Below are positions 18,423-27,413 of a DNA stretch of 35,750 nucleotides, piece by piece. Origin of the DNA: an uncultured Acidobacteriia bacterium (lineage in GTDB: Bacteria > Acidobacteriota > Terriglobia > Bryobacterales > Bryobacteraceae); assembly GCA_903893525.1 (NCBI GenBank), contig CAITMP010000405.1, forward strand, positions 1 through 35,750. Reading direction: 5' to 3'. The notes under the pieces are model-generated. The model was not told the DNA's origin and ran no database searches. It saw only the letters and a list, made by a program, of their open reading frames with translations. Position 1 is the stretch's first letter, and every line of letters begins with the position of its first letter. Made by a program: the position numbers and the translations under genes.

Positions 18423-19822
18423 GATCGGACGGGGACGCAAAATCGGGATTCGTCAAAGCCCTTGGCCTGACGGAAGCGACAACATTGGTCATGGGGTCGA
18501 TGATCGGCTCCGGGATCTACATTGTCAGCGCCGACGTCGCGAGGCAGGTCAAATCGCCCGCCCTGCTGCTGGCGTGCTGGCTGCTGGGGTCGCTGCTGAC
18601 CATCGTGGCCGCCCTCAGCTACGGCGAATTGGCCGCCGCCATGCCGCATGCGGGCGGACAGTACGTGTATCTCAGGGAAGCATTTGGACGCTTGTGGGCG
18701 TTCCTGTTCGGCTGGACGATGTTTGTGGTCATCCAGACCGGCACCATCGCCGCAGTGGCCGTCGCCTTCGCCAAGTACACCGGGGTCTTCTTCCCCCAAA
18801 TCTCCGCCAAGAATTACTTGATCGGGTCCGGGACACTTGGACTGACTACCCAGCAGCTCCTCGCCATCGCCGTGATCATTCTGCTGACTGCGGTCAACAC
18901 GCGCGGCGTCCGAACGGGTGCCATGGTCCAAAACGTGTTCACATTCGCCAAGGTGGCCTCCTTGCTGGGCTTGGCGATCCTCGGCTTCGCGCTGGGCCGG
19001 AACCCGGCCGCCATCGCGGCCAATTTCTCCTCCACCGGCTTCTGGGCCGGCGCTGACTGGAGCTGGGCCGCTGTAGCCGTTGTGGGAACCGCAATGGTCG
19101 GCCCCCTGTTCTCATCCGACTCCTGGAACAACGTGACCTTCGCCGCCGCCGAAGTCCGAAACCCGCGCCGCAATCTACCCTTGGCGCTCGGCCTGGGCGT
19201 CGGCGTCGTTTCGCTGCTCTACTTGGCGTGCAACCTCGTCTACATGTCGGTCCTGACGCTTCCGCAGATCCAGACGGCTCCTGAAGACCGGGTCGCGACG
19301 GCCGTCGTCTCCGTAATGTTCGGACCCGCCGCCACCTCCATCATGGCCGCCGCCATCATGGTCTCCACTTTCGGATGCCTGAACGGCATCATCCTCTCCG
19401 GAGCCCGTGTCTACTTCACGATGGCCCATGACAACCTGTTCTTCAAGCGAGCCGGTGACCTGAATCCCGAAACACACGCGCCCGTCGCGGCTTTGACCAT
19501 GCAATGCGCCTGGTCGGTGCTGCTGACTCTGAGCGGGCAATACAACGACCTTCTCGACTACGTCATCTTTGCGGTACTCTTGTTCTACATCCTGACGATT
19601 TGCGGACTCTTCCGGCTCCGCAAGACCCGTCCGGACTTGGAGCGTCCCTACCGCGCCGTGGGATACCCGGTACTGCCCGCCATCTACGTCCTGATGGCCG
19701 GTCTCATAGAATTCTTTTTGTTGAAGAACAAACCCGAATTTACCGTCCGGGGCTTGATTCTTGTGCTGCTGGGGGTGCCGGTCTACTTCCTCTGGCAGCG
19801 GAAAGAGGGAAATCGATCTTGA
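18368..19822 (+). CDS. APC family amino acid permease
   Basis: 484 aa; LGLTEATTLVMGSMIGSGIYIVSADVAR and multiple TM helices typical of APC transporters. Confidence 0.9.
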   Translation: MAKTPATPTHGQGSNGQVGSDGDAKSGFVKALGLTEATTLVMGSMIGSGIYIVSADVARQVKSPALLLACWLLGSLLTIVAALSYGELAAAMPHAGGQYVYLREAFGRLWAFLFGWTMFVVIQTGTIAAVAVAFAKYTGVFFPQISAKNYLIGSGTLGLTTQQLLAIAVIILLTAVNTRGVRTGAMVQNVFTFAKVASLLGLAILGFALGRNPAAIAANFSSTGFWAGADWSWAAVAVVGTAMVGPLFSSDSWNNVTFAAAEVRNPRRNLPLALGLGVGVVSLLYLACNLVYMSVLTLPQIQTAPEDRVATAVVSVMFGPAATSIMAAAIMVSTFGCLNGIILSGARVYFTMAHDNLFFKRAGDLNPETHAPVAALTMQCAWSVLLTLSGQYNDLLDYVIFAVLLFYILTICGLFRLRKTRPDLERPYRAVGYPVLPAIYVLMAGLIEFFLLKNKPEFTVRGLILVLLGVPVYFLWQRKEGNRS

Positions 19823-21240
19823 GTGTTTTCGCAACGAAACCCATTGCCCGCATCATGCGGGAGAGCGAGGCTGGCGAGCACCAGCTGAAGCGCACGCTAG
19901 GCCCGGTCCAGTTGATCGCGCTCGGCATCGGTGCCATCATCGGCGCCGGGCTGTTCGCCCTCACGCCGAAGGCCGCGCATGACAATGCCGGTCCCGCCGT
20001 GGTCTTTTCCTTCATCGTCGCGGCCTTTGGCTGCGCCTTTGCCGGAATGTGCTACAGCGAGTTCGCCACCATGATTCCCATTGCGGGCAGCGCGTATACA
20101 TACGCCTACGCCACCATGGGGGAACTGCTGGCTTGGATCATCGGCTGGGATTTGGTGCTGGAATACGCCACGGGCGCTGCAACGGTATCCGTGAGCTGGT
20201 CGAAGTACCTTGTCCGACTTTTACAACATTTCAGTATTACCCTGCCCCCGGACCTGACGAAGTCGTACTTCGAGGGCGGCTTGGTGAATCTGCCGGCCAT
20301 CTTCATCATTTGCGTTGTTTCGATTGTGCTGATCATCGGCATTCAGGAATCGGCCCGCCTGAACGGGATCATCGTCGCCCTGAAGGTGGCAATCGTGGTG
20401 CTGGTGATCGGACTCGGTTTCGGATACATCAACCAGGCCAACTATGTGCCGTTCATCCCGCCAAACACCGGCGAGTTCGGACACTTCGGCTGGAGCGGCA
20501 TCATGCGCGCGGCGGGCGTGATCTTCTTCGCCTACATCGGCTTTGACGCGGTTTCGACTGCCGCGCAGGAGGCGAAAAACCCCAAGCGCGACATGCCGAT
20601 CGGCATCATCGGCTCCCTCGCCGTCTGCACATTGCTCTATGTCGGATTCTCATACGTGTTGTCCGGCATTGTCAACTACAAGGACATGACCGACACCGCG
20701 ATCTACGAGGCGCTGCACAACATCGGTTACGACTGGCTCGGCACCGGTGTCGTGGTCGGAATCCTGGCTGGATACACGTCGGTCATCCTGGTCATGCTCC
20801 TGGGCCAAAGCCGTGTGTTCTACTCCATGTCCCGCGACGGCCTGTTGCCCAAACTCTTCTCCGACGTCCACCCCAAGTTCAAGACCCCGTGGCGTTGCAA
20901 CTTGATCTTCATGGTCTTCGTGAGCATGTTCTCGGGCTTTGTGCCGCTGTCCAGCCTGGGTGACATGACCAGCATCGGAACATTGTTGGCATTCGTGATC
21001 GTCTGCGCGGGCGTGATGGTGATGCGCCGGACCCACCCCGACCTTCCCCGGCCCTACAAGACACCGCTGGTGCCGCTGGTTCCGATCCTCGGCATCATCG
21101 TGTGCTTTGCGATGATGGCCGCGCTGGATATGTTGACGTGGATTCGGCTTGTGGTGTGGCTCGCCATCGGCTTGGCGATCTATTTCCTCTACAGCCGCAG
21201 CCACAGCCACCTGGTGACCGATCCCGAAAGCCGCCACTAG
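19819..21240 (+). CDS. APC family amino acid permease (cationic amino acid transporter-like)
   Basis: LKRTLGPVQLIALGIGAIIGAGLFALTPKAAHDNAGPAVVFSFIVAAFGCAFAGMCYSEFATMIPIAGSAYTYAYATMGELLAWIIGWDLVLEYATG; TTG start at 19819 overlaps upstream TGA (TTGA); ATG at 19855 alternative. Confidence 0.92.
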   Translation: MSVFATKPIARIMRESEAGEHQLKRTLGPVQLIALGIGAIIGAGLFALTPKAAHDNAGPAVVFSFIVAAFGCAFAGMCYSEFATMIPIAGSAYTYAYATMGELLAWIIGWDLVLEYATGAATVSVSWSKYLVRLLQHFSITLPPDLTKSYFEGGLVNLPAIFIICVVSIVLIIGIQESARLNGIIVALKVAIVVLVIGLGFGYINQANYVPFIPPNTGEFGHFGWSGIMRAAGVIFFAYIGFDAVSTAAQEAKNPKRDMPIGIIGSLAVCTLLYVGFSYVLSGIVNYKDMTDTAIYEALHNIGYDWLGTGVVVGILAGYTSVILVMLLGQSRVFYSMSRDGLLPKLFSDVHPKFKTPWRCNLIFMVFVSMFSGFVPLSSLGDMTSIGTLLAFVIVCAGVMVMRRTHPDLPRPYKTPLVPLVPILGIIVCFAMMAALDMLTWIRLVVWLAIGLAIYFLYSRSHSHLVTDPESRH

Positions 21241-21249
21241 CACTTTCGG

Positions 21250-21278
21250 TTGACGAGCCCTGCTTTTTGTGACGTAAT
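21250..21278 (+). promoter_or_regulatory. Sigma70-like promoter candidate upstream of the DUF6338-like gene
   Basis: TTGACG, 17-nt spacer, CGTAAT, positioned just before the 21290-21316 stem-loop and GTG start at 21324. Confidence 0.4.
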
Positions 21279-21289
21279 GGTAGCGAGGA

Positions 21290-21316
21290 AGGCCCCAGTT
21301 CCCAAAACTGGGGCCT
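21290..21316 (+). promoter_or_regulatory. Perfect 11-bp stem-loop immediately upstream of the DUF6338-like start codon
   Basis: AGGCCCCAGTT-cccaa-AACTGGGGCCT, ending 7 nt before GTG 21324; no T-tract follows. Confidence 0.7.
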
Positions 21317-21323
21317 AGTAGTT

Positions 21324-21968
21324 GTGAAGCTCGACTTACTCATACTCCAAGTCGCTATTCTATTCGTGCCGGGACTCATCTGGGCCCGGCTCGATGCACG
21401 TTACGGCCTGACGCCCAAGGTTTCCGAGACCGAATTTCTCCTGTCCGCTTTCCAATTCGGGCTGGTCAGCCACGGTGTAACCTTTTGTATTTTTCAGTTC
21501 TTGGGTTGGACTTGGCCCTTTCACACCGCAGATTTGTCGGATGCGGCATCGAAGGCCGTGGTTGGTGGCGATGTCATGAAGGAGATTCTGTGGGCGGCCG
21601 GGGTTGCATTTATACTGTCAATCCTTTGGATCTACGGTGCGACCTACAGCTGGCTCACAAGGTTCCTTCAGTTCATCGGAGCCACGCACAAGTTTGGAGA
21701 CGTGGACATTTGGGACTATACCCTCAATTCCCCGAGCGCCGTTGCCGAGTATGTACACTTCCGCGATTTCCAAAATAGCCTGGTTTATGCTGGCTGGGTG
21801 GAGACATTTTCGGAGACAGAAAAGCTCAGGGAGTTAACGCTTACCGATGTGCGGGTCTATGATTTTGAGGGTGCCATGCTGTACGAATCACCGATGATTT
21901 ACATTGCGCGAAATCCAGACAGCATCCAGCTGGAGTTTCCGTACAAACCTCGAAGGGAAAATTCTTAA
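21324..21968 (+). CDS. DUF6338-like membrane protein
   Basis: 214 aa; N-terminal TM helices (LLILQVAILFVPGLIWARLDARYG..., FGLVSHGVTFCIFQFLGW, GVAFILSILWIYGATYSWL) and soluble C-terminal region; family assignment from memory of sequence pattern. Confidence 0.65.
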   Translation: MKLDLLILQVAILFVPGLIWARLDARYGLTPKVSETEFLLSAFQFGLVSHGVTFCIFQFLGWTWPFHTADLSDAASKAVVGGDVMKEILWAAGVAFILSILWIYGATYSWLTRFLQFIGATHKFGDVDIWDYTLNSPSAVAEYVHFRDFQNSLVYAGWVETFSETEKLRELTLTDVRVYDFEGAMLYESPMIYIARNPDSIQLEFPYKPRRENS

Positions 21969-22123
21969 TGTCAACCAAGCCAACCAATACTAAGCGTCTG
22001 CTGACTGAAGGCTACGTCAGGAAGGGCGGTCGCAACGCCGAAGTCTCCCAGGTTGTCGAACGTCCACCGGCACCTGCGCCCCTTCGGCGTCCGGCCCCTA
22101 CGACAACCACCCCTAAACCTTAG
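21968..22123 (+). CDS. Small protein (51 aa) overlapping the stop codon of the DUF6338-like gene
   Basis: TAATG overlap at 21966-21970; translation MSTKPTNTKRLLTEGYVRKGGRNAEVSQVVERPPAPAPLRRPAPTTTTPKP*; basic/proline-rich; below the length cutoff of the supplied ORF track. Confidence 0.5.
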   Translation: MSTKPTNTKRLLTEGYVRKGGRNAEVSQVVERPPAPAPLRRPAPTTTTPKP

Positions 22124-22182
22124 AGATGCCTTAGAATCGCGACTCTGCTACGAGCCGCGCCCGGAGCGACACTGGGGCACAG

Positions 22183-23637
22183 TTACCCCTTCGTCTCCTC
22201 CGGCAAATGCCCGAAATAGCCCCGGTAGATATCCACCGGGTCCTCGAACTTCACCTGCTTGTCGTTCTCGGCGACAAAGCCATCCACCCTCGTCCGCAGA
22301 TCCGCCAGCGTCTTCGCATGTTTCGGATCCGCCGCCAGGTTGTGCACCTCGTCGGGGTCCGCCGCCACGTCGTACAACTCCTCAATCGGCTTCTCCAGCG
22401 CCGCAAACAGCGACTGTTCCCGATTCAGCTTTCCCTGCCGACCCAAATCCTTCACCAGATTCCAGGTCGGATAGTTCTTCTCCTTGTAATCATTCCGCTG
22501 CATATACGGAGTGCACGGGAAATAGTTGCGGATGTACTTGAACTCCTTGGTCCGAACAGCCCGCATCCGGTCAATCGAGTCGTCCATACGGTCTCGCGCG
22601 GTAAACACATGCGTGCGCGCCTTGTAATCCGGCCCAAAGACGTCCTGCCCCTGCATCGCCCCCACAGGCGGGCGGATGCCCGCGAACCCCAGCAACGTGG
22701 GCGCGATATCAATGCCGCTCACCAGCGCGTCATTTACCTTGCCCGGCACCTTGCCCGCGTTGCTGCCACCCGGCATGCGCACAATCAACGGAATCCGCGT
22801 CCCGCCGTCATACAAAAACTGCTTGCCCCGGAACAACGGACCGTGGTCGCTCGAAAGCAGCACCACCGTATTATTCGCCAGCCCCTCGTCCTCCAGCCGC
22901 TTCAGGACCTGGCCGACATATTCGTCGCACAGGTGCATCGCGTCCAAATAGTTGGCGTATTCGTCCCGCACAATCGGATCGTCCGGATAGTACGCCGCCA
23001 ACTTCAGCTTGGCCGGATCCACCAACTCCGACTTCGGCTTGTTGCGCGCAATCGTCCACCCCGGCCCCTTGTGGGTTTCGATGATCGTCAGATGCGCGAA
23101 GAACGGCTGGCCCGGCTTCCTGTCCTTCCAATCGATGCCGTCGAAAAAGTTCGCCTTGTCCCCGCCCCCGTGGTGGAAGTTCAAATCCACCTTGCCCGAG
23201 CCAGCAGCCCCGTTGGCCGCCTTGCGCTGCCCCTTGGGCGGCTGCAGGTTGCAGGTGTAATAACCCGCATCGCGGAACCAGTCGCTCACGTGCTTTCCGG
23301 GAGCTGCAATCTCCTGCTTGTGCCACTCCCAGGTCCGGTGGTTGTGGCAGCCAATATTGTTCTGGTACCGCCCGCTCATCAGTGCCGACCGGCTGGCCGA
23401 ACACACCGGAGCCGTGCAGAATGCGTTCGTGAAACTGATCCCCTGCGATGCCAGTCGATCCAAATTCGGCGTCTTCACCAACGGCTCGCCGTAGTGCGCA
23501 TGCTGCGGACCCGTGTCCTCCATGATGATGTAGAGCACGTTCGGACGCGCTCCCGCCCCTGTAGTCTGGGCAGCGGCCATACCGGCTGCGGTGGAAAGTG
23601 CCGAGCTTTCCAGAAACGTTCTGCGTGTCAGATTCAT
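22183..23637 (-). CDS. Sulfatase (FGly-type arylsulfatase family), Tat-like leader
   Basis: MNLTRRTFLESSALS leader; VLYIIMEDTGPQHAHYG; FGly motif VCSASRSALMSGR; SSDHGPLF...GGTRIPLIVRMPG. Confidence 0.92.
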   Translation of the reverse strand: MNLTRRTFLESSALSTAAGMAAAQTTGAGARPNVLYIIMEDTGPQHAHYGEPLVKTPNLDRLASQGISFTNAFCTAPVCSASRSALMSGRYQNNIGCHNHRTWEWHKQEIAAPGKHVSDWFRDAGYYTCNLQPPKGQRKAANGAAGSGKVDLNFHHGGGDKANFFDGIDWKDRKPGQPFFAHLTIIETHKGPGWTIARNKPKSELVDPAKLKLAAYYPDDPIVRDEYANYLDAMHLCDEYVGQVLKRLEDEGLANNTVVLLSSDHGPLFRGKQFLYDGGTRIPLIVRMPGGSNAGKVPGKVNDALVSGIDIAPTLLGFAGIRPPVGAMQGQDVFGPDYKARTHVFTARDRMDDSIDRMRAVRTKEFKYIRNYFPCTPYMQRNDYKEKNYPTWNLVKDLGRQGKLNREQSLFAALEKPIEELYDVAADPDEVHNLAADPKHAKTLADLRTRVDGFVAENDKQVKFEDPVDIYRGYFGHLPEETKG

Positions 23638-23641
23638 GGAT

Positions 23642-25159
23642 TTACGGTTTCCCAACGGGCTTCGTCAGATCGGATGGAAATGGGGCGGGTGCCGGACTGT
23701 TCGGGTTGCGCCGGTTGCTCTGGCCGCCCGAATCCCGGAACAGCGGGATGCTCATGGCACCCGTGTCCTGCATCACGTCGAACAACTGCTTGTTCATCCT
23801 CTGCACCACGTCTTTGTACTTTTCGTTCGAGATCAGATTGTTGGTCTCGTGCGGGTCCTCGTCCAAGTCATAGAGTTCGTCGATGTCCCAGATCCCGTAG
23901 TAGTGGATGTACTTGAATTTCGCCCCGCGCAACGCGTGCATGGTCGGCGTCATGGGAAAATTCCGCTCCCAATAATATTCGTAGAGCAGCCCGTCGCGCC
24001 ATTCCAGCTTCTTGCCCTGCAGCAGCGGCAAAAAGCTCAGCCCCGGAATGCCCTTCGGCGATTCCACACCCGCCGTCTGGAGGAACGTCGGCATGATGTC
24101 GATGTTCGCCACCACTTCCTTCACCACCGTGCCCCCGGGAAACAGCTCCGGGCACCGCGCCAGCATCGGCACCCGCATCGACTCCTCATACGCCGTCCGC
24201 TTGTCGATCAGCCCGTGCTCACCAAACGCAAAACCGTTGTCGCCCATGTAGACGATCAGCGTCGAATCCAACTCGCCCCGCTGCTTCAGGGTCTCCAAAA
24301 GACGCCCGATGGACTCGTCCACCGCCAGCAGCGTCTCCGCATAGGTCTTGAAGATTTCCCCGATCGGCTTTCCCTCGTAGTACGAAAAATCCACGCCATG
24401 GAAACTATTGCGCTGGTTCTGGACCCACATCGGCCTGTTCCGGGCCATGTCGCCCGTTGCATCCATCGTGGCCGGAGGCGTGAAGACAGCGTCCTTGTAC
24501 TTGCCCTTGTGCCGATCCGCCGGTATGAACGCCGAATGCACTGCTTTGTGCGACAGGTACAGGAACCAGGGCTCGGTCTTCGAGCGCGCATTCAGCCATT
24601 CCACCGCGTAATCCGTCAGCTCGTCGGTGATGTAGCCCTTCTGCGGCACCTTCTTGCCGTCGACGTTCAAACCGGCTGGCGCAGGCAGATAGTTCCCCTG
24701 CCCCCGAAAACTCACCCACTTGTCGAAACCGGCCTGGGGCTCGTCCCCGCCATTCCCCATGTGCCACTTGCCAAAGAACCCGGTCTTGTAGCCCGCTTTT
24801 TGCAGGTACTGCGGGAAAAACTCCATCCCCGGCTGCATCGGCGTATTGTTGTCGACGATCTTGTGCTGGTGGGCATACTTTCCCGTCAGGATCGACGCCC
24901 GACTCGGGGAACACAGCGCCGTCGTCACGAAGGCGTTCTTCAGATGTGCCCCTTCATGCGCCAGCCGGTCCATATTCGGCGTCTCCAGAAATTTCTGGAC
25001 CTGCATGAAGCCGAGTGCGTCGAACCGGTGGTCGTCGGAAAGAATAAAAAGAATATTCCGTCGCTTCGCCGACTGCTGCGCCCGCGCAAGCCCCGCGCTT
25101 CCGACCCCGGCCAGGAGCGCGCCCCCCAGCAACGTCCGACGATCCATTTGTTGACTCAT
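23642..25159 (-). CDS. Sulfatase (FGly-type)
   Basis: ILFILSDDHRFDALG; FGly motif LCSPSRASILTGKYAHQHKI; MGDNGFAFGEHGLIDKRTAYEESMRVPML. Confidence 0.94.
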   Translation of the reverse strand: MSQQMDRRTLLGGALLAGVGSAGLARAQQSAKRRNILFILSDDHRFDALGFMQVQKFLETPNMDRLAHEGAHLKNAFVTTALCSPSRASILTGKYAHQHKIVDNNTPMQPGMEFFPQYLQKAGYKTGFFGKWHMGNGGDEPQAGFDKWVSFRGQGNYLPAPAGLNVDGKKVPQKGYITDELTDYAVEWLNARSKTEPWFLYLSHKAVHSAFIPADRHKGKYKDAVFTPPATMDATGDMARNRPMWVQNQRNSFHGVDFSYYEGKPIGEIFKTYAETLLAVDESIGRLLETLKQRGELDSTLIVYMGDNGFAFGEHGLIDKRTAYEESMRVPMLARCPELFPGGTVVKEVVANIDIMPTFLQTAGVESPKGIPGLSFLPLLQGKKLEWRDGLLYEYYWERNFPMTPTMHALRGAKFKYIHYYGIWDIDELYDLDEDPHETNNLISNEKYKDVVQRMNKQLFDVMQDTGAMSIPLFRDSGGQSNRRNPNSPAPAPFPSDLTKPVGKP

Positions 25160-25203
25160 GTGCTATTCCATCTCTCCCACCATTACCAAACCATTCAGTT
25201 GCC

Positions 25204-25254
25204 TGTGGGGCAGCCATTCTTGGCTGCAGCCGCCTTTCGAGGCGGCATTAACCG
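25204..25254 (+). repeat. 51-bp double-hairpin (REP/BIME-like) dispersed repeat, copy 1
   Basis: tgtgggGCAGCCAttctTGGCTGCaGCCGCCTttcgAGGCGGCattaaccg; about 90% identical (5 differences) to copies at 30557 and 31287. Confidence 0.85.
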
Positions 25255-25292
25255 TACCACCCCGCAACCGCCTCCGTCCAATCTATCAACTC

Positions 25293-25367
25293 CCACCCAA
25301 CCATCGCCCACCCAACCATCGCCAACCCAACCATCGCCCACCCAACCATCGCCCACCCAACCATCGC
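25293..25367 (+). repeat. 15-bp tandem repeat (CCACCCAACCATCGC) x5
   Basis: Five consecutive 15-bp units, one with a single C-to-A change, located 33 bp upstream of the modB ATG. Confidence 0.95.
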
Positions 25368-25399
25368 CAACCCTATGCCAAAATAAAAATCCACCCTCG

Positions 25400-26086
25400 A
25401 TGGCCACGCCTCCCCCAATCGACTGGTTCCCGCTCCGCCTCAGCCTCCAGGTCGCGTCCGCCGCCACCCTGCTCTCATTGATTGCCGGACTCGGATTGGC
25501 ATGGCTGCTCGCAAACCGCAACTTCCGCGGCAAAGAACTCCTGGACGCCCTCACCACCCTGCCCCTCGCCCTCCCGCCCACCGTCCTCGGCTACTTTCTG
25601 CTCGTCACCCTCGGCCGCAACAGCTGGCTCGGGCGCGCCTGCGAAGCCCTCACCGGCGCACCCCTCGTTTTCACATGGAAGGCCGCCGTCATCGCCTCCA
25701 CCCTCCACGCCGTCCCACTGCTCTTCAAATCCTCCCGCTCCGCACTCGAATCCGTGGACCTAGCCTGTGAGCGCGCCGCCCGCAGCCTCGGAGGTTCCGA
25801 ATGGCGCGTATTCTGGCACGTCAGCCTCCCCATGGCCCGCCGCCAAATCCTCGCCGCCACCGCCTTGGCCTTCGCCCGCTCCCTCGGCGACTTCGGAGCC
25901 ACCCTCATGATCGCCGGCGACATCCCCGGACGCACCCAAACCGCCGCCGTCGCCATCTTCGACGCCGTCGAATCCGGCAACACCCTCGCCGCCCGCTCCA
26001 TGGTCCTCGTCATTTCCGCCGCCACCGCCCTCATTGTTTTTGCCGCCAACCGGCTCGAACGCCGCAGGGGGACCGCCCCCCGATGA
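25400..26086 (+). CDS. modB: Molybdate ABC transporter permease
   Basis: LRLSLQVASAATLLSLIAGLGLAWLLA...LPLALPPTVLGYFLLVTLGRNSWLG...ERAARSLGGSEWRVFWHVSLPMARRQILAATALAFARSLGDFGATLMIAG (EAA-loop region) is ModB-like. Confidence 0.88.
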   Translation: MATPPPIDWFPLRLSLQVASAATLLSLIAGLGLAWLLANRNFRGKELLDALTTLPLALPPTVLGYFLLVTLGRNSWLGRACEALTGAPLVFTWKAAVIASTLHAVPLLFKSSRSALESVDLACERAARSLGGSEWRVFWHVSLPMARRQILAATALAFARSLGDFGATLMIAGDIPGRTQTAAVAIFDAVESGNTLAARSMVLVISAATALIVFAANRLERRRGTAPR

Positions 26087-27144
26087 TCCAAGCAAAAATC
26101 GCCCGCAACTTCCCCCGCGGCATCGACTCAACCGGTTTCCAGCTCGAAGTCGAATTCGACGCCGACGCCGGTCTCACCGTCCTCTACGGCTCCAGCGGCT
26201 CCGGAAAAACCCTCACCCTCGACGCCATCGCCGGCTTCGCCACCCCGGACTCCGGCCGCATCCTCCTCAACAACCGAATCCTCTTCGACGCCGAGGCCCG
26301 CGTCCACGTCCCCCCACGCGACCGCAACTGCGGCTACGTCTTCCAAAACCACGCCCTGTTCGCCCACATGACCATCCGCGAAAACATGGTCTTCGCGGCC
26401 CACCGGCTCCCCCGCTTGGAGCGCCACCGCCGCATCGCCGACCTCCTCGAACGGTTCCACCTCTCCGACCTCGCAGGCCGCCTCCCCTCCGAAATCTCCG
26501 GCGGACAAAAGCAGCGCGCCTCCATCGCCCGCGCCCTCATCGCCGAACCCCAAATTCTCCTCTTCGACGAACCCGCCCGTGGCCTCGACAACGAGCTCCG
26601 CGCCGACTTCCACGCGCTCCTCGGCGAAATGAAGCGGTCCCTCCAGATCCCCATGTTCCTCGTTACCCACGATTTCGACGAGTGCCTAGCCTTGGGCGAC
26701 CGCGTCCTCATCTACGACGCCGGCAAAATCGTTCACCGCGGAACCCCCTTGGACCTGCTCCGAAACCCCGGCTCCGCCACCGTGGCCAAGCTCCTCGGCG
26801 GCTTCAACCTGCACGAGGCCGAGGTGCTGGCCCTCGACCCCGGCCGCCAGACCAGCCGCCTCCGCATTTTCGGCCAGGAATTCCAAGTCCCGAACCTCCG
26901 CGGCTGTTTCAAGGGCGACCGCCTCACCGTTTGCACCCGCTCCGAGGAACTCCTCCTGGTCGACCGCCCCGGCGACAACCGCATCCGCGTAGCGCCCGTC
27001 TCCGCCCTCGAGCGCCCCCAATTCGTCCGCGTCGATTTCGGGAACCACCTGGTAGCCGACATCCCCCGCCGAACCTGGGCCGAACTCCGCGAAACCACCC
27101 CCGTCTGGCTGGAAATTCCGCCGTCAGCCATTCGCCAGCTCTAG
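26083..27144 (+). CDS. modC: Molybdate ABC transporter ATP-binding protein
   Basis: GSSGSGKTLTLDAIAGF (Walker A), EISGGQKQRASIARAL (signature), ILLFDEPARGLD (Walker B), C-terminal TOBE-like region; ATGA overlap with modB. Confidence 0.88.
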   Translation: MIQAKIARNFPRGIDSTGFQLEVEFDADAGLTVLYGSSGSGKTLTLDAIAGFATPDSGRILLNNRILFDAEARVHVPPRDRNCGYVFQNHALFAHMTIRENMVFAAHRLPRLERHRRIADLLERFHLSDLAGRLPSEISGGQKQRASIARALIAEPQILLFDEPARGLDNELRADFHALLGEMKRSLQIPMFLVTHDFDECLALGDRVLIYDAGKIVHRGTPLDLLRNPGSATVAKLLGGFNLHEAEVLALDPGRQTSRLRIFGQEFQVPNLRGCFKGDRLTVCTRSEELLLVDRPGDNRIRVAPVSALERPQFVRVDFGNHLVADIPRRTWAELRETTPVWLEIPPSAIRQL

Positions 27145-27413
27145 TGGAAAGTTGGCGCACGCAGCCGGGAGTGCCGTGGATGGGAAAAGACGGTGGTATC
27201 GGCGTCATCTACAATTGGTCAGTCCAGGTCGTCATCGGAAGGAACATGGAACGCGGTGCAACACCTAATAGACGAGTCTCTCGATGGCGTGCCAAATGCA
27301 CACCTTTGCAGTGGCCAGCCATCAATCGGCGATTTGGCGCGTCAGTCCTTCGGCGCTTGGATCAGAATGGCGGCACCGCCACGCTGCAAAATCAGCAAGC
27401 CACAGAGGCTGGA

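Noticed and set aside
22207-23916. 569-aa plus-strand ORF opposite the sulfatases
   Set aside because: Antisense shadow; the sulfatase motifs are on the minus strand.
25293-25367. Possible CRISPR-like array
   Set aside because: Units are contiguous 15-bp repeats without spacers; a minisatellite, not a CRISPR.
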